DNA of 64,000 nt, from positions 25,555,321 to 25,619,320 of the forward strand of contig OX291542.1 of NCBI GenBank assembly GCA_946406115.1, read 5' to 3'. The notes under the pieces were generated by a model, which made no database searches, was not told the origin of the DNA, and saw nothing but the letters and a program-made list of their open reading frames with translations. This document shows, piece after piece, positions 23,865 to 35,505 of this stretch; within the stretch, counting starts at the first letter, position 1; every line of letters begins with the position of its first letter. The translations under genes were made by a program, and so were the position numbers. This DNA is from Apoda limacodes. Taxonomy: Eukaryota > Arthropoda > Insecta > Lepidoptera > Limacodidae.

Positions 23865-24165
23865 ATGGCTGAAGAAATAGTGTATCTAGAAAGTCATCAT
23901 CATGCCGAAAATGATACTGATGGAGTGGTTATCATGGCAAAAGGAATCTCCATGGCGGTTCTGTTCTGCGCTTCCATGATTTGTGGTTGTTTTCCCTTTT
24001 TATTGTCTAAGTGGTTCAATTGGGTAACCCCTGATGAAGCTGGAAATCTGAAATCGTCTAACAAAATTGTTTCAACCCTCTTGTCTTTTGGGGGAGGTGT
24101 TCTGTTATCAACAACGTTCTTGCACGTGATGCCTGAAGTACAGGAATCTGTGGAGTATTTGCAAT
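23865..24165 (+). CDS. ZIP zinc transporter, alternative first coding exon 1b (N-terminus, TM1-TM2)
   Basis: The ATG at 23865 opens 100 codons plus one base. The N-terminal tail is longer than in exon 1a and more acidic, with three consecutive His at residues 11-13. It then realigns at the shared Asp-Thr-Asp-Gly-Val. TM1 and TM2 follow with nearly the same residues as exon 1a, including the ASMICGC and SFGGGVLLSTTF stretches and the Pro-Glu after helix 2. Differences cluster in the tail, in the loop between helices (Lys/Asn, Lys/Ser) and at the exon end. The donor T|GTGAGT at 24165/24166 is the same as in exon 1a and has the same phase, so it joins to 59490 equally well. The pair looks like a tandem duplication of promoter plus first exon. 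The exons would be used one at a time, by choice of promoter. Confidence 0.9.
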
Positions 24166-26100
24166 GTGAGTAACTTTATTTCTTGTTTCCTAATAATACT
24201 TTTAATTTAAATAATGGAAATGTTTATCATTTTCATTTAACGTGAGCCAGTTTACTAAGTGTTATTGTCAAATGCTTTAGGTATTGGTTAATAAAATGTT
24301 TTTAGGTATTAAAAAGCAATTAATTGGCATCGTTAAGAAATTAACGCTAACATTTTAATAGATAGCCAAATACTGGTTTGACGATAAAATGTGCTATTGC
24401 TACTTTACTACTAAAGTCGCTCAAATACCTACTACTATAGTTTAAACAAGCTTGATCTTAATAATAAAGATAATATTTTTTGAGATAAGTACCATTCGGA
24501 CTATTAGACTTATCTTTTTATTTTATTTTTAATTTCTTTACGCCACAGAATACAATAGAAACAACCTGCCCTAAAAAGTGGCCTTTAAATGCAAAAAAAA
24601 ACGATTGGTAGTTTCAGAGATTAGCGCATTCAATCAAAAAACACAAACAAACTCTTCCTATGATCATATCACAAAGGGATAAGGTTATCTTTGCTACATT
24701 AAGAAGATGATATTTATTATGTTATTATTGATGTTTATGGTCCGCTGTCAATGTCCTTTTCATTCACTCAAATTTTACAGCAAATCTTAGTGCATTAATT
24801 TTGCTTTGTCATGAATAATTCAGTGGGTAGTCATTAGTATATTTCCAATAATTTTCTTAGTGGCTTATTGACTAAGTTTTGGTCATTGGAGATGTGAAAA
24901 TTAAATATATATTCAGGTATATATATATAACATATATAGTCGTATGTACCAACAGCCGTGCGTCATATTTTAGGGAATTGACTTTTATTGGAATTGCTTG
25001 TTTACGATTTTTCGTTATTTGAGTGTGATAATCAATTTTGTTGATAAACAAATTTTAAATACATATATCTACAAATATTTACTCACGAAATTAATTTGGA
25101 AATATGAGTTAGGTGTGTCTTGCTGGGTTAACGCCAAATAAGTAATGTTTGACTGACACCTTATTTTTCTTTTTCCTTACTCTTAACCATTGAGTGCAAA
25201 TGGTTAACGATGCAGGTGTAAGTAACCTAAGTAGACCTTATAAACCTATTCGATTAAAATATTTGACGGTTATGCTTACTAGCGTGCCTCTGTGGTATTA
25301 ACGGGAAGTTTACCTACTACAAGATAAGTAGTTTAAAGAAAGCAGTGACAATGAAACATTTAATATGACGGTTCCCTATTTCTGATATATCATTTTGAGT
25401 GTTAGTCGAGTTTTTTTATTTACCAATTTAGTAACTATGTTGATGTCAAATTATGAGTCGTTGTGAACTTTTTTTTCTTTTAAAGGATTTGAAAGACTTT
25501 TAAAAGATTTTGGTTTCATTGCCAAACTGCAAAAACGAAACCATTATAATATTTGTCATGTCTCTGTACGTATGTCACAGCCTTATATTTCCGCCGGCTG
25601 GGCGTTGATTCTGACGAAAAGTTTTTACAGGTTTTGTGTAAAAAAATTAAAGGCAGATTCTTCATACATTGAACTGAGGTATGATTATTGTTTCGCTCAC
25701 CCTATCGTGTGGGACATCGTGGGATGTGAATTCAAACATGCTCGTTTTTAAGTACCTAACTTTTCTGTTAAATGTATACTTCGAGAGTTATTAGTTTCTA
25801 AAATCGTTTTTTTTTTTAGGTAAACTATATTCCTACATATTTTCAACTATCAAAAAGAACTGTAATATTTTATGGTAGTTTCAATAAGTGAATATTTTAA
25901 CTGGCGTTAAATTTATAGCTATTATATGAAAGGTTTTCTTCCAAATTCACGGGCGAAAGTACCTTCTCATGCGGATTCGGCAATCGATCGTAATAGCAAA
26001 AGTTGCTGTTTCATAGCATTGTAATTTGATTGATAATATATTTTATAGCAAAATCAAAGCGAGATGCATTAAATACCAATTAGATTTAATCGAGTAGATG
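24166..26100. other. Start of the long intron; one degraded family B fragment
   Basis: At about 25510-25760 the order 'gccaaactgcaaaaacgaaacc', 'gtcatgtctctgtacgtatg' and 'catcgtgggatg' follows dispersed family B in degraded form. The rest shows nothing I recognise. Confidence 0.4.
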
Positions 26101-26106
26101 TAATTA

Positions 26107-26239
26107 TAGTGCAACAAACTTTTCTGACCCAGTTGTCAAAAATCAAAACTACAGATGCCATATTGAATTGCTGTGAACTAACAAAGACACTAGCGACCAA
26201 ACACCTAAGGTCTGAGATTCAGAAAAGTTTGTTGCACTG
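26107..26239. mobile_element. Mariner-type MITE flanked by TA
   Basis: The left end TAGTGCAACAAACTTTTCTG and the right end CAGAAAAGTTTGTTGCACTG are inverted copies of 20-21 bases. Both are flanked by TA (26105-26106 and 26240-26241), the target of Tc1/mariner elements. There is no coding. Confidence 0.7.
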
Positions 26240-26294
26240 TACCTACATATGAACGTTTAGACATTGATATACAGAACTTTAGGTCTGCGTGTTA

Positions 26295-26760
26295 TTTTTA
26301 AACGACTTCAAAAAAGTTCCAATCCGGGTGTTTATATTTTTTTATGTGTGTTCGAGCATAACTCCTTCATATATAAACGACTTGGCAAAATTCTTTTTTA
26401 TTTAAAAGGTTATACTTCCGAGGGGGTTCCATATTAACGTAGTGCATGTAAAACTTAAACTATTGGTAAAAAAAAAATTTTGATAATTTGAAACTGGTGA
26501 AACGCCTTTTATGTTGATGATTGTATAACATTTTGTTACTAGTACGGATGTTTTTAGTGTACGAAAAAAGCAATTCGTCACAAAAAATAAAAAAAATAAC
26601 AAAAAAAAGAAAAACAACCGGCTTCAAAAAGATGCACTCAAAAGGTAAAAATAATTACCTATTTCCTAAAATCTGATCTGAATTACAGTTTGAAGTTGGT
26701 TTCTATGTACCTTTTCAGTGTATCTTTTCAACCGGTTCTTTTTTTATTGCTAAAAAGTTT
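26295..26760 (-). repeat. Dispersed repeat family A, copy without the LINE insertion
   Basis: It shares 'acgccttttatgttgatgat', 'aacaaccggcttcaaaaaga' and 'tacagtttgaagttgg' landmarks with 1990-2690 and, reversed, with 48254-48710. Confidence 0.6.
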
Positions 26761-29400
26761 TTATTTTACTATGGTTTAGGGCCGCGTTCAAAAGCTGACC
26801 CTACTCTATATTGTAGAAAAATGCATTTGCTATCCTGTTGTCAGTGCTACCCGCGTTGGGTTTATGAACGCACCTCAGATGACGCTTGGTGATATATGCT
26901 TTAACATAGGTATAGGTACAATTTTATAGAAAATCAAACGAACTATCATAATCTAAAATATATCATATAGGTAATACTATAAGTGACGCCCGAGAGATTA
27001 CACACAGGTGTACGCGCAGGTGCTGCCATCGTACACCATTTGAAAATTATCTATGCATGTCTACGATTCTGCATAAAATGGTGTATAGAAACGAGGCTAA
27101 TGTAATTATATTTTCCTGCTTTCAATACAATGCTGCATACAAACTTACATTGAATTATTAGATTAGGTAAATTCTAATGCACTGTGCAGTGATCATTGTG
27201 GTCTCTGGCTCTAACTTGTGATCAGAAAGCTAAGTAGTGCGTGAGTGTTGTCGACTACATAGAAATAAAATTCACTTCAAAAGGCATACCGACTTACCAA
27301 GTCCCCTAAAGCTTCTACACAAAAGCTTATAGATCTGCTAATTTCTTGAAAAAACTCTTAATTTGAATACCTACTTTATTTTTTTTTTATTATTCTTCTA
27401 AATAATTTGTCTGTTTGTTAGTCTTATGTTTTTTAGATTTTCAGCTAGTGTACTTTATCTAACTAAACAAAAAAAAATATAACTTTATTCATATGTCAAA
27501 AACTACGAGTCGATGTGTGACTAGGATTATTTAAGAAAAAACGCGTAACGTCTCGTGATCATTGGACTTCCATTTAGGATTTTAAGGAATTTAAGGGAAT
27601 AAAGGGGCAGACATAAAAAACTACGAAATTTAGTGGAGATTTGGCAACACTGGGTGGACGGTTTTGCCAATTGTTTAGCATTCGATAGACACTATTACGC
27701 TGTAAGTAGAACACCCTAGCTTGATAGTTAAATGTTTTACAACACTTTGTGTCACCTTATATGGATGGAACTCCCGTAAGTACCTAGGTACGACCATTAT
27801 ATACGTATAATGGCCATACAAACTACATTATACCATTTTCCACTATATCATATCAAGCACGTAGGTTTTAACATTTAAGAGATTCTAGATACATCTCTAG
27901 TTTTACCTTAGCTGTTAATTTTAAACAAAAAGTATTTTAAATTTAGAATCTTATTATTTTGAGTTGGTTGATTTAATAGTGTTTATGTTAGGTAAAATAA
28001 TTACTTCCTGGGTATAAAAGTTATAAAACTAAACTAAAATTAATTTTCGTAATGAGGCGTTGTACTTGTATTTATCATCGATGTAAATAATTATAGTACG
28101 AAACAACAAAACAATGCAATCAAGCTAACTTGGTTTTCTTGTATTGGTAAAGACGCACTTTCTGTAAACAAGGTAAAATCTGGAATACCCCACATTAGTA
28201 GTTAGTTCGTAGCGCAAGTTATGGTAGCACGCAATAATGACGGGAAAGCCCGGCAGTTTCGTACGTGTTTTGAAACTAATGGTCTTTTATCATAAAGTTT
28301 CACACATTTTTTGCTTCCTAATTAATTTAGGGATTTTTGTTGTTTAGATTCTGGTATATCTATACTTATATATGTATAAAGAGAGTGTTAGTTTATTTGT
28401 AACAAATAAATCTGAATAAATGCGCGTCTTTTATAAAAATCTACTATTATTATGTTACAGTTACAAACAATTTTGTATAAATAAATCCATATTTGAGGAT
28501 AATCCACTTAATATTGACTACATTTAAAGTAAAAAGATTTTTTTACTTAAAATGTAGGTCTAAGGTCCAAGACAAAAAAAAAATTAGTACCTAATTAAAA
28601 AAAGCTGAAAGTAAATATTCATTTAATTATTAAATACAAAAGAGCAGCACATTCAGCCACACCATAAAACTTAACATTCCACATTCTAAAAATAACATTA
28701 TTTAAATATAATTACGCAATTTTTAGTACACGATTTCAAGGTCCAGTTATTACCTACATTGTTTGGTTATTTAAGAAAATAAACCGACCATTTTCTTAAC
28801 GCTAACCAAAAAAAATACCTCGTACATTGACATGCCCATTCATTCTGGCCGTACTATATGTAGAATCGACAAATTTATCTTCATAGTCGATTACGGCGCT
28901 AGTCTAACTAAAAGTAAATGGCTGATTGTCCTATTTTTATTTTCTTAGGTGTAAAAATGAGTTTGTTAAGCTACAGAAGCCTATACATGTCGGAGAAGGC
29001 ATTATCTAACAGCAATTATTACGCAAGAGTTTGACTGGGTATGTGTGTCATTGGCCGTAGACCGGAGCATTTACCATCTCGACAGTCGATTCTGCTTAGC
29101 ACTTTACATTAACAATTACATTGTCTACTATTCTATCAAACATTGTCTTGCGCATAAAATACGAGTTGAACTAGTTTTTTCACCTTGCTTCGCTCGGTGT
29201 ATTTTGATTTATTGGTTAGCTGTAACCCAGCGGCTTTGGTATATTTTTATTAAGAGAGGACGTATCCCTAAATAGAACACGGAAATTTTATTACTTACAT
29301 ATCCACACTTACCCCTAAATGTTCGAAGGTGGTCGTTAATGCCATGCTATGAAACTCATTTCAGGTTTGTTTTTATGTTTTGGACTTACCTCAAACATAT
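26761..29400. other. Intron sequence, nothing recognised
   Basis: AT-rich. Open frames at 29045-29558 have no recognisable domain. Confidence 0.35.
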
Positions 29401-29411
29401 TTGTGGAGTTT

Positions 29412-29472
29412 CCGATATTTCGGCAAAGTTCACCCGTTAAGGTAGCGCATGTAACTGTGCCGAAATATCGGG
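29412..29472. repeat. Short inverted repeat CCGATATTTCGGC
   Basis: CCGATATTTCGGC near 29412 is inverted at about 29460-29472 (GCCGAAATATCGG), with a 35-base spacer. It probably belongs to a dispersed family. Confidence 0.5.
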
Positions 29473-29879
29473 TACGCAACAAATCCAATCATGGTAACCC
29501 CGAAACATATAAACATATTGATAACAACCGCGAAAGTTTAAAAAGTTATTTATTTTAGGTTACTATAGGTAAATGGTTTCTTAGATAAAGCTTCGTGACA
29601 GACAGACATAAGGGCATTAAAAAGGTCCTTAAAGGACTTCTTTTTCTTTCTAAGTACACACTGAAAAAAAGGATAACAAAACTGGTTTAACTATTCGAAA
29701 TTTACTTAGTAATAACCAAACTGCTATAGTTAAACAACTGATTTGACATAACTCAACACTTTATCTACTATTAGCAATTTAGTTAAGGAGTCCCCCAGTT
29801 ATGTTACCAGTAGATAAAATTCGTGTAATTGTTAGTTAATCTTTGCACATTATTGAAAAAGACAGCAAACAAACAAAAA

Positions 29880-30010
29880 AAAAACTATTCTTTATCAATT
29901 TGACGTGCAACAAAATGTATTACATAATTACAAATCTTTATGCAGTCGCAAACGAACGTGAATATTTGTCAAGTAAGCCGACACTTGACATGGCAAAATA
30001 TTTGTACATA
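29880..30010 (+). repeat. Dispersed repeat, copy 1 (pair with 31810-31955)
   Basis: 'attacaaatctttatgcagt', 'aaacgaacgtgaatatt' and 'cacttgacatggc' recur in the same order and orientation at 31810-31955. Confidence 0.6.
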
Positions 30011-30761
30011 TATTAGACAATAGCTTTTTCATCTCTCATACTCTGAAAGTAGACCATATATTTTCAAAAAGCGTGTAGTTAGAAGTAAATGTCGGCCCTA
30101 GGACCGAAAAATAAACAAAGAAAAATTCAGTCACATTGGGCAAAGCCAGTCATCTATACAGCCACACTTCAATACTAGGTATATTAATTATTCTTAACTT
30201 GGTTGTAGATTTTTGGTTGTGATGTTATTTAAGATACCATGGTTATACCAAATATGTGGTTGAATGCTACGGGAAAACAGAGGTTAAATTATTTTAGGTA
30301 GATCGTGACAAATTAAAAAATATTTATGATGGTAAGTTCTTTTTATCAACTAGCAACAATTCAAAAATACTGGCTGCATTATGGATATGGTGCTTGAAAA
30401 ATGCAGCGCGTAAAAAAAGGAAAATAAAAGGCGGGAAAGCGTTATAAGTGCAAATTCTAAGGAAGTTAAATCGAATTAAATTATATACCTTATTAAAGCA
30501 GTTCATTAAGCGTTTCTGAAATGAATAAAACACCTGATTTAATTAATATGAGGCTCAAGCTGTTATGGAAATCCTTTTCATAATTTTGGCTTGTGTTTAC
30601 TTTCCTCATATTCGAAATGATAAGTGGAGTGTTTAATTCGGGTGAACGGCCCATTTCAGCCTCGAACTATATTGGTGGTCTCACTTCGTTCAAGCACCAA
30701 AATATCTAGTCAGAAATAGGTGCATTTCATCCCTTAGTTAACAATCTACTATTGTCCGCGT

Positions 30762-31040
30762 ATAGGCATTCAAAGGCAACTCCTCAATTATAAAAAAAAA
30801 CCGACTCACACCTGACGTTTTTTAAGTTGCCTCTATCCTTCCCGGGACTTAAATTATTTTCATGCCAAGTTTCATCTTAATCAGTACAGGCACAGCGCAG
30901 CGGTTTAGCGTAAACAGGTAGCAGACAGACAGACAAAGTTACTTTCGCATTTATAATATACTAGCTTTCGCCTGCTCTAAATTTGGTTATCGGCGTAGGA
31001 TTCTTACTGCAACTCCTCAAAAAGAACCTACTTACACTCT
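30762..31040 (-). mobile_element. Two Helitron-like elements fused head to tail
   Basis: Reading the minus strand, a 3' end (GGCGAAAG then CTAG at 30964-30961, then T) runs directly into ATATTATAAATGCGAAAG, the start of a second element that has lost its first bases. The second then continues through the standard interior to about 30762, where it is cut short before its own 3' end. The first is also only partial (about 31040-30961). Confidence 0.65.
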
Positions 31041-31109
31041 CTCTCTTTCTCAAAAATAATAAATAATTAACTACTAAAAACTAATTAACTAACAGATTAA
31101 CCTCGCGAG

Positions 31110-31800
31110 CATCATACAAACTTTGAACCCCCGTTTAGGGGGTGAGTTTTGGAAAATCCTTTCTTAGCGCACGCTTACAACATAATAGCTATATGTGTGC
31201 TAAATTTCAGCTCGATCCGTCAAGTGGTTGGAGCTTTGCGTTGTTAGATCAGTAAGCTTAGAAACCCCTTTAATAAGGTACTAATTTAGTACGGTGACAT
31301 TCGAGACATTCCAATTTTAAAGAGTACCTATTGAAGTTGTGTATGTTTTTAAGTAAGTTCAACCTTTTTTGAATAAAATCGGATTGAGTTTTCAAACATG
31401 TGTCAAAATAAAATGTAATTTAAATCAAAAGCACTAAGGAGTATTGATATCAACTTTGAAGCAAATAACCGCCAAATAACTTTCTACCCCTTTTTTACCC
31501 CGTTAGGGGATGAATTTCAATAAAAAACGAAACTCGTCTTCCATCAATTCTGATAAAAAAGGTTTATGCAAAATTTTTATTAGATTGGACCAAGGAATCA
31601 CGTTGTCCCATACAAACTTTGCCCCACTTTTTCACCCCCTTCGGGGTAGAATTCCGGAAAATCCTTTCTTATCGGATGCCTACGTCATACAAAGAACACA
31701 CCCTCCAAGTTTCAGGTCACTACGATCAGCGGTTTAGGCTGTGCGTTAATCCATCAGTCATTCAGGACAAAGCCTTTTATATGTATAGATATATTATATG
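31110..31800 (+). repeat. Dispersed CATACAAACTTT-led repeats, two units
   Basis: 'catacaaactttgaaccccc' (about 31116) and 'catacaaactttgccccact' (about 31610) each lead into a 'tcctttctta' stretch and a 'ggttt/gagcttt' motif. They are diverged copies related to 930-1130. Confidence 0.45.
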
Positions 31801-31809
31801 GATAGATAA

Positions 31810-31955
31810 ATAGCAAACAAATAACTTTTCTTTATTGACGTACAAGGAAATCCATTACAAATTACAAATCTTTATGCAGTTCCAAACGAACGTGAATATT
31901 TTCAAGTGCCGGCACTTGACATGGCTAAAATATTTGTACACATATAAGACATATT
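31810..31955 (+). repeat. Dispersed repeat, copy 2 (pair with 29880-30010)
   Basis: See the shared landmarks at 29880-30010. The two copies lie 1.9 kb apart in direct orientation. Confidence 0.6.
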
Positions 31956-33510
31956 AGGTATTCATTTGCACAAATGCACAAATATCCGTACTTAACTATT
32001 TTATCAAATATTTGTATGAAGATCGGAGCCAGCTTGAGAATTTCCTGACTCAGGTCACTGATGGACACCGGACGGACGTGCTGCACTCAGTAGTGGCCCA
32101 ATAATTCACATCCCATATTACCAATTCAATGAAAGGAAACACAGAATAGTGCTCACGCAACGCTCTGTGAATCATAACTAATGTGTATTCCCTATTGTGC
32201 GCACTATTGTTTAATTTTTTGTTACAATTTTCACCCAAATGCAACTTTGCAAAATCTGCTATTGGCAAACTGCTCAGTCAAAACGAGTTAGTAAGTTATC
32301 AATTTATGAGCTCTTGGTATCAAAGTAGCTCAAGGTTGTTGAATCCAATCCCAGAAGGGTAGTGAATTGGATTTAAGTTAGGAAGTTACTAAGTTTATTT
32401 TAATCTCTTGCATAGAAAAGGAAAATCCTTGTCACATTCCATTTATTTTTTTTAACATTTTTTCACAGACCATGTACCTAGCGATTTCTTTAAAAGGTAA
32501 ACGTATAACCAACTCTTATAGGTAAAGCTTTTTATTAGTATATGGCGAAGTGACTTTTTTGCAAAAGATAAAGATAGAAAGAAAGAGAAAGTATATTTTT
32601 ATCACATCTGTATTCAAAAAGAGCTGGTTGGTTCCTCGAAAACAGGGATTAAAGTTGCACTTTGAATCCCTAGGGACGCAAAGTGATTTCAATTTGGAAT
32701 TTGAATTGTAGAAATCGATCAAGAACATTGTATGAACAAGTAACTAGCTGTATAATAAAACTTTCTAGCTGCGCGCGACAATGTAACTCATTTTAAGTTG
32801 GTAAAAAGTAAAAACCGCTTGAAATGTATTCCGCCATTGTAATTGTTTACTCAAATTCGTGTTTATGATAATACTTTTATAAAATAAAATAGTGCGTTTT
32901 CCTCAAGTAGTGATAATAAAATAAATAAATGTACTATTCTTATACATAAGTTCTTATCTCTTTTTTCAAAGAAGGTGATAATAAGTAGAGTGTCACTTTA
33001 CTCGGTCGTAAAATTATTTTACCTCGTGCGCCGTCCTCTGAATCCCTCGCTATGCTCGGGATTCTACTCTAAAATCCTTCGTTCCACTCTGAATTTCAAA
33101 TAGCGCCCTTGCCGTAAAAATATCAAATTGATCCCGTGTGATCAATTTGACTATCTACTATTAACGAGATGTTCACTAACTATATTTATACTTTTCGGGT
33201 ATTTCCCGTAGGTGAAGAACCAAGGTTTCAAAAGATCTAGCGTGGCAAGAAAATAATGAGTCACAGACGTTGGAAGGATATATGATACAGGTATTCAAGA
33301 ATGTGGAAATAACCGCAATCTGTTACCACAGATGCCTGTGCCTATCAGTGGACGTCTATAAGCAGATTTCAGAACCCTAAATATTAATTTTCTTTAAAAA
33401 TACTTTATTTGCTTATAATAAAGGCAAAGTGTTATATACTGACTTATACATTATGTGCATGTAAGTGTAACTAAACTGTACCAATAAACGACTTAAATTC
33501 TTTTTATATA
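31956..33510. other. Intron sequence, no gene seen
   Basis: No domain was found in the small frames. A GC-richer stretch at 33000-33130 contains the small palindrome-like CCTCGCTATGCTCGGG. Confidence 0.35.
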
Positions 33511-33516
33511 AATGTC

Positions 33517-33789
33517 GCAGCCATCTGCTTAAATTTGCCAGTTTATTGGATGCCTAGGCAAATGGTCGTGTATAGAAAAGAAAGGAACAGAAATCGCACT
33601 GTATAGGTCATGTATGGTGGGTTAGGTTCAGTTTGTCTTTTGCAAACAAGATGCGGAGCGGGCGAAGCAAGCGGAGCGTTCCAGTCAAGATTCATTTAAT
33701 AATCTGTTCGGTTACATGATAATCTCTTTTCCATAGCTAAAGATCTGCCTAGGCGCCCAATTAACTGGCTAATTTAACCAGATGGCTGC
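33517..33789. mobile_element. MITE family with about 45-base inverted ends, copy 1
   Basis: The left arm GCAGCCATCTGCTTAAATTT...TGCCTAGGCA is inverted at the right end (TGCCTAGGCG...AATTTAACCAGATGGCTGC). The interior holds 'gatgcggagcgggcgaagc'. A second copy is at 41659-41928. No coding. Confidence 0.85.
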
Positions 33790-33837
33790 TACTTATATAT
33801 TGTATGGAAAAAAAATATGGTTTTTTCAATTAGAGGG

Positions 33838-34030
33838 GCCACCTGCCAAGGGGTTTCGATTTCACCTTGAGCCTTGAGTGGCGGAGGTTCGAACCCTGCA
33901 TGTACCAATAAATCTTTTTCTTAATTTATCAAATACATTGATTATTCTGGCTTAGCGGTAAAGGAAAACACCGTGAGGAAACCGTCTAGGCCGTGTCCCA
34001 ACGGTTGGGACTTGTGAGGCTGATAAGAAA
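33838..34030 (+). mobile_element. SINE (tRNA-type head), degraded copy
   Basis: It contains 'ggggtttcgatttcacctt', then the B-box-like GGAGGTTCGAACCCTGC and 'ggaaaacaccgtgaggaaac'. It parallels 35200-35505 with an internal deletion. Confidence 0.65.
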
Positions 34031-34097
34031 GTATTTTCAATAACATTGACCTCTCTGATTCCTCCCTTTTTATTTTTTGATTGATATTAATATCTTT

Positions 34098-35030
34098 TTA
34101 AGGTTTCGTAGCCAAACGGCAAAAAACGGAACCCTTATAAATTCGTCATGTCTGTCTGTCTGTCCGACCGTATGTCACAGCCACTTTTTTCCGAAACTAT
34201 AAGAACTATACTGTTGAAACTTGGCAAGTAGAATTATTCTGTGAACCGTATTAAAATTTTCACACAAAAATAGAAAAAAAACCATGAATTTTTGGGGTTC
34301 CCCATACTTAGAACTGAAACTCGAAAATTTTTTTTTCGTCATAATCGTGTAGGGTATATATGGATAGGTCTTCAAAAACGATATTGAGGATCCTAATATA
34401 ATTTTTTCTTAACTGAATAGTTTGCGCGAGAGACACTTCCAAAGTGGTAAAATGTGTCCCCCCTGTTCTAAAATAAGAGAATGATAAAACTATATCTGAC
34501 TCAAAATCTATTTGCAATTCGGGTAAACAAAAATGACTTTGACGCGCGTCTTTCGCTTTGTTAGTCTATGCAACAGATCCATAAATACGTATAATATTTC
34601 TCATCGTAAATTCGAAATATTGTAGATTTTATATTAAATCAGTGTCGTGATTTGAAAACCAGTTAAAGAATGTGACAATAAAGGTAATCATTTAAGTACT
34701 TTAATGATTTATGATTAAATTACCAGAAAAAGTGAACATTAAGTAAAGTTAGGTTATGTTTACAAGCTATGCAAATAGCTTTTGAGTCAGGTTTAAAATA
34801 AATATATGATTTATATTACCATGCAAACTTCCACCGAAAATAGGTTTGAACGAGATCTAGTGAGTAGTTTTTTTTAATACGTCATAAATCGTAAACCGCA
34901 ATTTACCTTTCATTCAATCAACTCAAATATAAAATTTTTTTTTGTTTGTGTTTGTAGATTACATAAATGGTGGTAGGTACGGAACCCTCGGTGCGTGAGT
35001 CCAACTCGCACTTGGCCGATTTTTATGTTA
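34098..35030 (+). repeat. Dispersed repeat family B, near full length
   Basis: It starts 'tttcgtagccaaacggcaaa', passes a TGTCTGTCTGTCTGTC run and 'cacagccacttttttccgaa', and ends with 'gagtccaactcgcacttggc' near 35000-35020. It is long, non-coding and of unknown class. Other copies are at 53638-54454, 54455-55155 and 57378-57785; fragments lie at 2880, 13418, 25510 and 38270. Confidence 0.6.
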
Positions 35031-35199
35031 TTTATGTTTGATTTAGTTAAATTTATATTTAATCATTGGTTTATATTCATTTTTGTCATTATATTCATTT
35101 AATTCAAAGTTTAAGATTTGTCTTACTTTAAGTGTTCGTTAAATATCCAATACGCAAAGAACCGTTTTTTTATCTTATCATATTTTTAAAAGTATATAT

Positions 35200-35505
35200 A
35201 TAAAAGTCGGTGGTGGTCGAGGGGTTTAACTTCACGTCCCAAGTGTTGGAGGTTCGAACCCGTTCGTTCGTGTACCAATGAGTCTTTTCTTAATTTCTCA
35301 AGTACACTGAGATGTTTATTCACACCACTGGCTTGTTGATGAAGGAAAACATCGTGAGAAAACCTGCATACGTCAAGAAAAAAAAAGACGTATGTGAAGT
35401 CCACAATCCGCACTGGGCCCGCGTGTGCACTATGGCCCAAATCACCCTCACTTATGAGGGTAGGCCGTGCCTCAACAGTGGGGACGTATAAAGGCTGGCG
35501 AGAGA
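35200..35505 (+). mobile_element. SINE (tRNA-type head), fuller copy
   Basis: The head 'ggtggtcgaggggttt' resembles the A box of Leu/Ser-type tRNAs. GGAGGTTCGAACCCG is a good B box. The body ('ggaaaacatcgtgagaaaac', 'gtgaagtccacaatccgca', 'gtgcctcaacagtggggacg') is shared with 39188-39460. The 120-aa minus frame across it is not a gene. Confidence 0.75.
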
